From an uncultured Eubacteriales bacterium (GTDB lineage: Bacteria > Bacillota > Clostridia > Oscillospirales > Oscillospiraceae): a stretch of 6,259 bases of DNA. The notes below the pieces were generated by a model. The model was not told the origin of the DNA and did no database searches. It saw nothing but the letters and a program-made list of their open reading frames with translations. The position numbers were made by a program, and so were the translations under genes. The DNA lies in contig USIZ01000084.1 of NCBI GenBank assembly GCA_900554855.1, forward strand, positions 1-6,259, read 5' to 3'. Below are positions 6,108-6,259 of this stretch, one piece after another. Positions within the stretch are counted from its first letter, which is position 1. Every line of letters begins with the position of its first letter.

Positions 6108-6259
6108 CTAGACTAATTTGGAATACCATGAGTTGAATTCTCTTATTGCAGTTCTCTCGTCCGTGTAAGGATTTTCAACAAGTTTAATGAGGCTATCGGC
6201 AAGCTGTGGGACGGCTTGTATATCTAATTTTGCCCTTTTGGCAAGGGCCTGCGCTTCTT
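6108..6259 (-). CDS. C-terminal end of an unidentified protein, cut by the right edge
   Basis: The minus-strand frame is open from the window edge to TAG 6108-6110 and gives 49 residues. They look like real protein: an Ala/Leu/Lys-rich helical stretch (EAQALAKRAKLDIQAVPQLA) and then a charged end closing with FNSWYSKLV. I do not recognise the family, and it does not resemble the end of SleB. The stretch is too short for the ORF size cutoffs commonly used. G+C over the last 199 bases is about 43%, well below the neighbouring genes, which may mean transferred DNA. The terminator at 6023-6050 lies about 60 bases after the stop and fits as its transcript end. Open reading over 49 codons alone could be chance, so confidence is moderate. 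Confidence 0.55.
   Translation of the reverse strand, partial: EAQALAKRAKLDIQAVPQLADSLIKLVENPYTDERTAIREFNSWYSKLV

Noticed and set aside
6098..6136. A 12-codon plus-strand mini-ORF with an AAGGGGG site before its ATG
   Set aside because: Very short, no further support, and it lies antisense over the end of the right-edge gene.
1..6203. An 11-base direct repeat, CTATCGGCAAG, at 1-11 and 6193-6203
   Set aside because: Short, and each copy lies inside a different coding frame. A chance match is enough, and there are no other signs of an attachment site.
6235..6252. Small inverted repeat GCCCTT/AAGGGC near the right edge
   Set aside because: A 6-base stem inside coding sequence without a T-tract; not a believable terminator.

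Overview
The window looks like a chromosomal stretch from a high-G+C, spore-forming member of the Bacillota. An Oscillospiraceae-type gut anaerobe is my best guess, but that is inference. The grounds are a YpeB-type spore germination protein, Shine-Dalgarno sites of Bacillota type and a VanR/VanS-type two-component pair. All genes but the first lie on the minus strand. The last ~200 bases are clearly AT-richer (about 43% G+C, counted by eye) than the rest.

Left to right: (1) 1-362, plus strand, the 3' end of a small coiled-coil-type protein with an acidic, repetitive Ala/Glu/Pro tail. (2) 380-423, a strong hairpin serving as terminator in both directions. (3) 426-3154, minus strand, a compact three-gene unit read in the order response regulator (VanR-like, 2450-3154), sensor kinase (VanS-like, 1309-2460), membrane-anchored M15 D,D-carboxypeptidase (VanY-like, 426-1322). 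The genes overlap at both junctions. The kinase is broken by one in-frame TGA (1762-1764) exactly between its His-bearing and ATP-binding domains. (4) 3251-3285, a GC-rich terminator, then a DEAD-box RNA helicase of minimal size (3308-4480). (5) ypeB (4593-5960), with its own Shine-Dalgarno and a minus-strand terminator just upstream (6023-6050). (6) 6108-6259, the C-terminal end of an unidentified minus-strand gene with different base composition.

The VanR-VanS-VanY-like unit is probably a cell-envelope sensing module. The kinase would detect an envelope or glycopeptide signal, the regulator would control its own promoter and the operon, and the carboxypeptidase would trim the terminal D-Ala from peptidoglycan stem peptides. 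No vanH, D-Ala-D-Lac/Ser ligase or vanX gene is in the window, so this alone is not a vancomycin-resistance cluster. The kinase break means the present signalling state is uncertain: dead, split into two proteins, or a sequencing error. YpeB works in the spore, where it stabilises the cortex-lytic enzyme SleB; sleB, often its neighbour, is not seen here.

I see no RNA gene, CRISPR array, insertion sequence or clearly new system. The best leads are the split kinase and the composition shift at the right edge.
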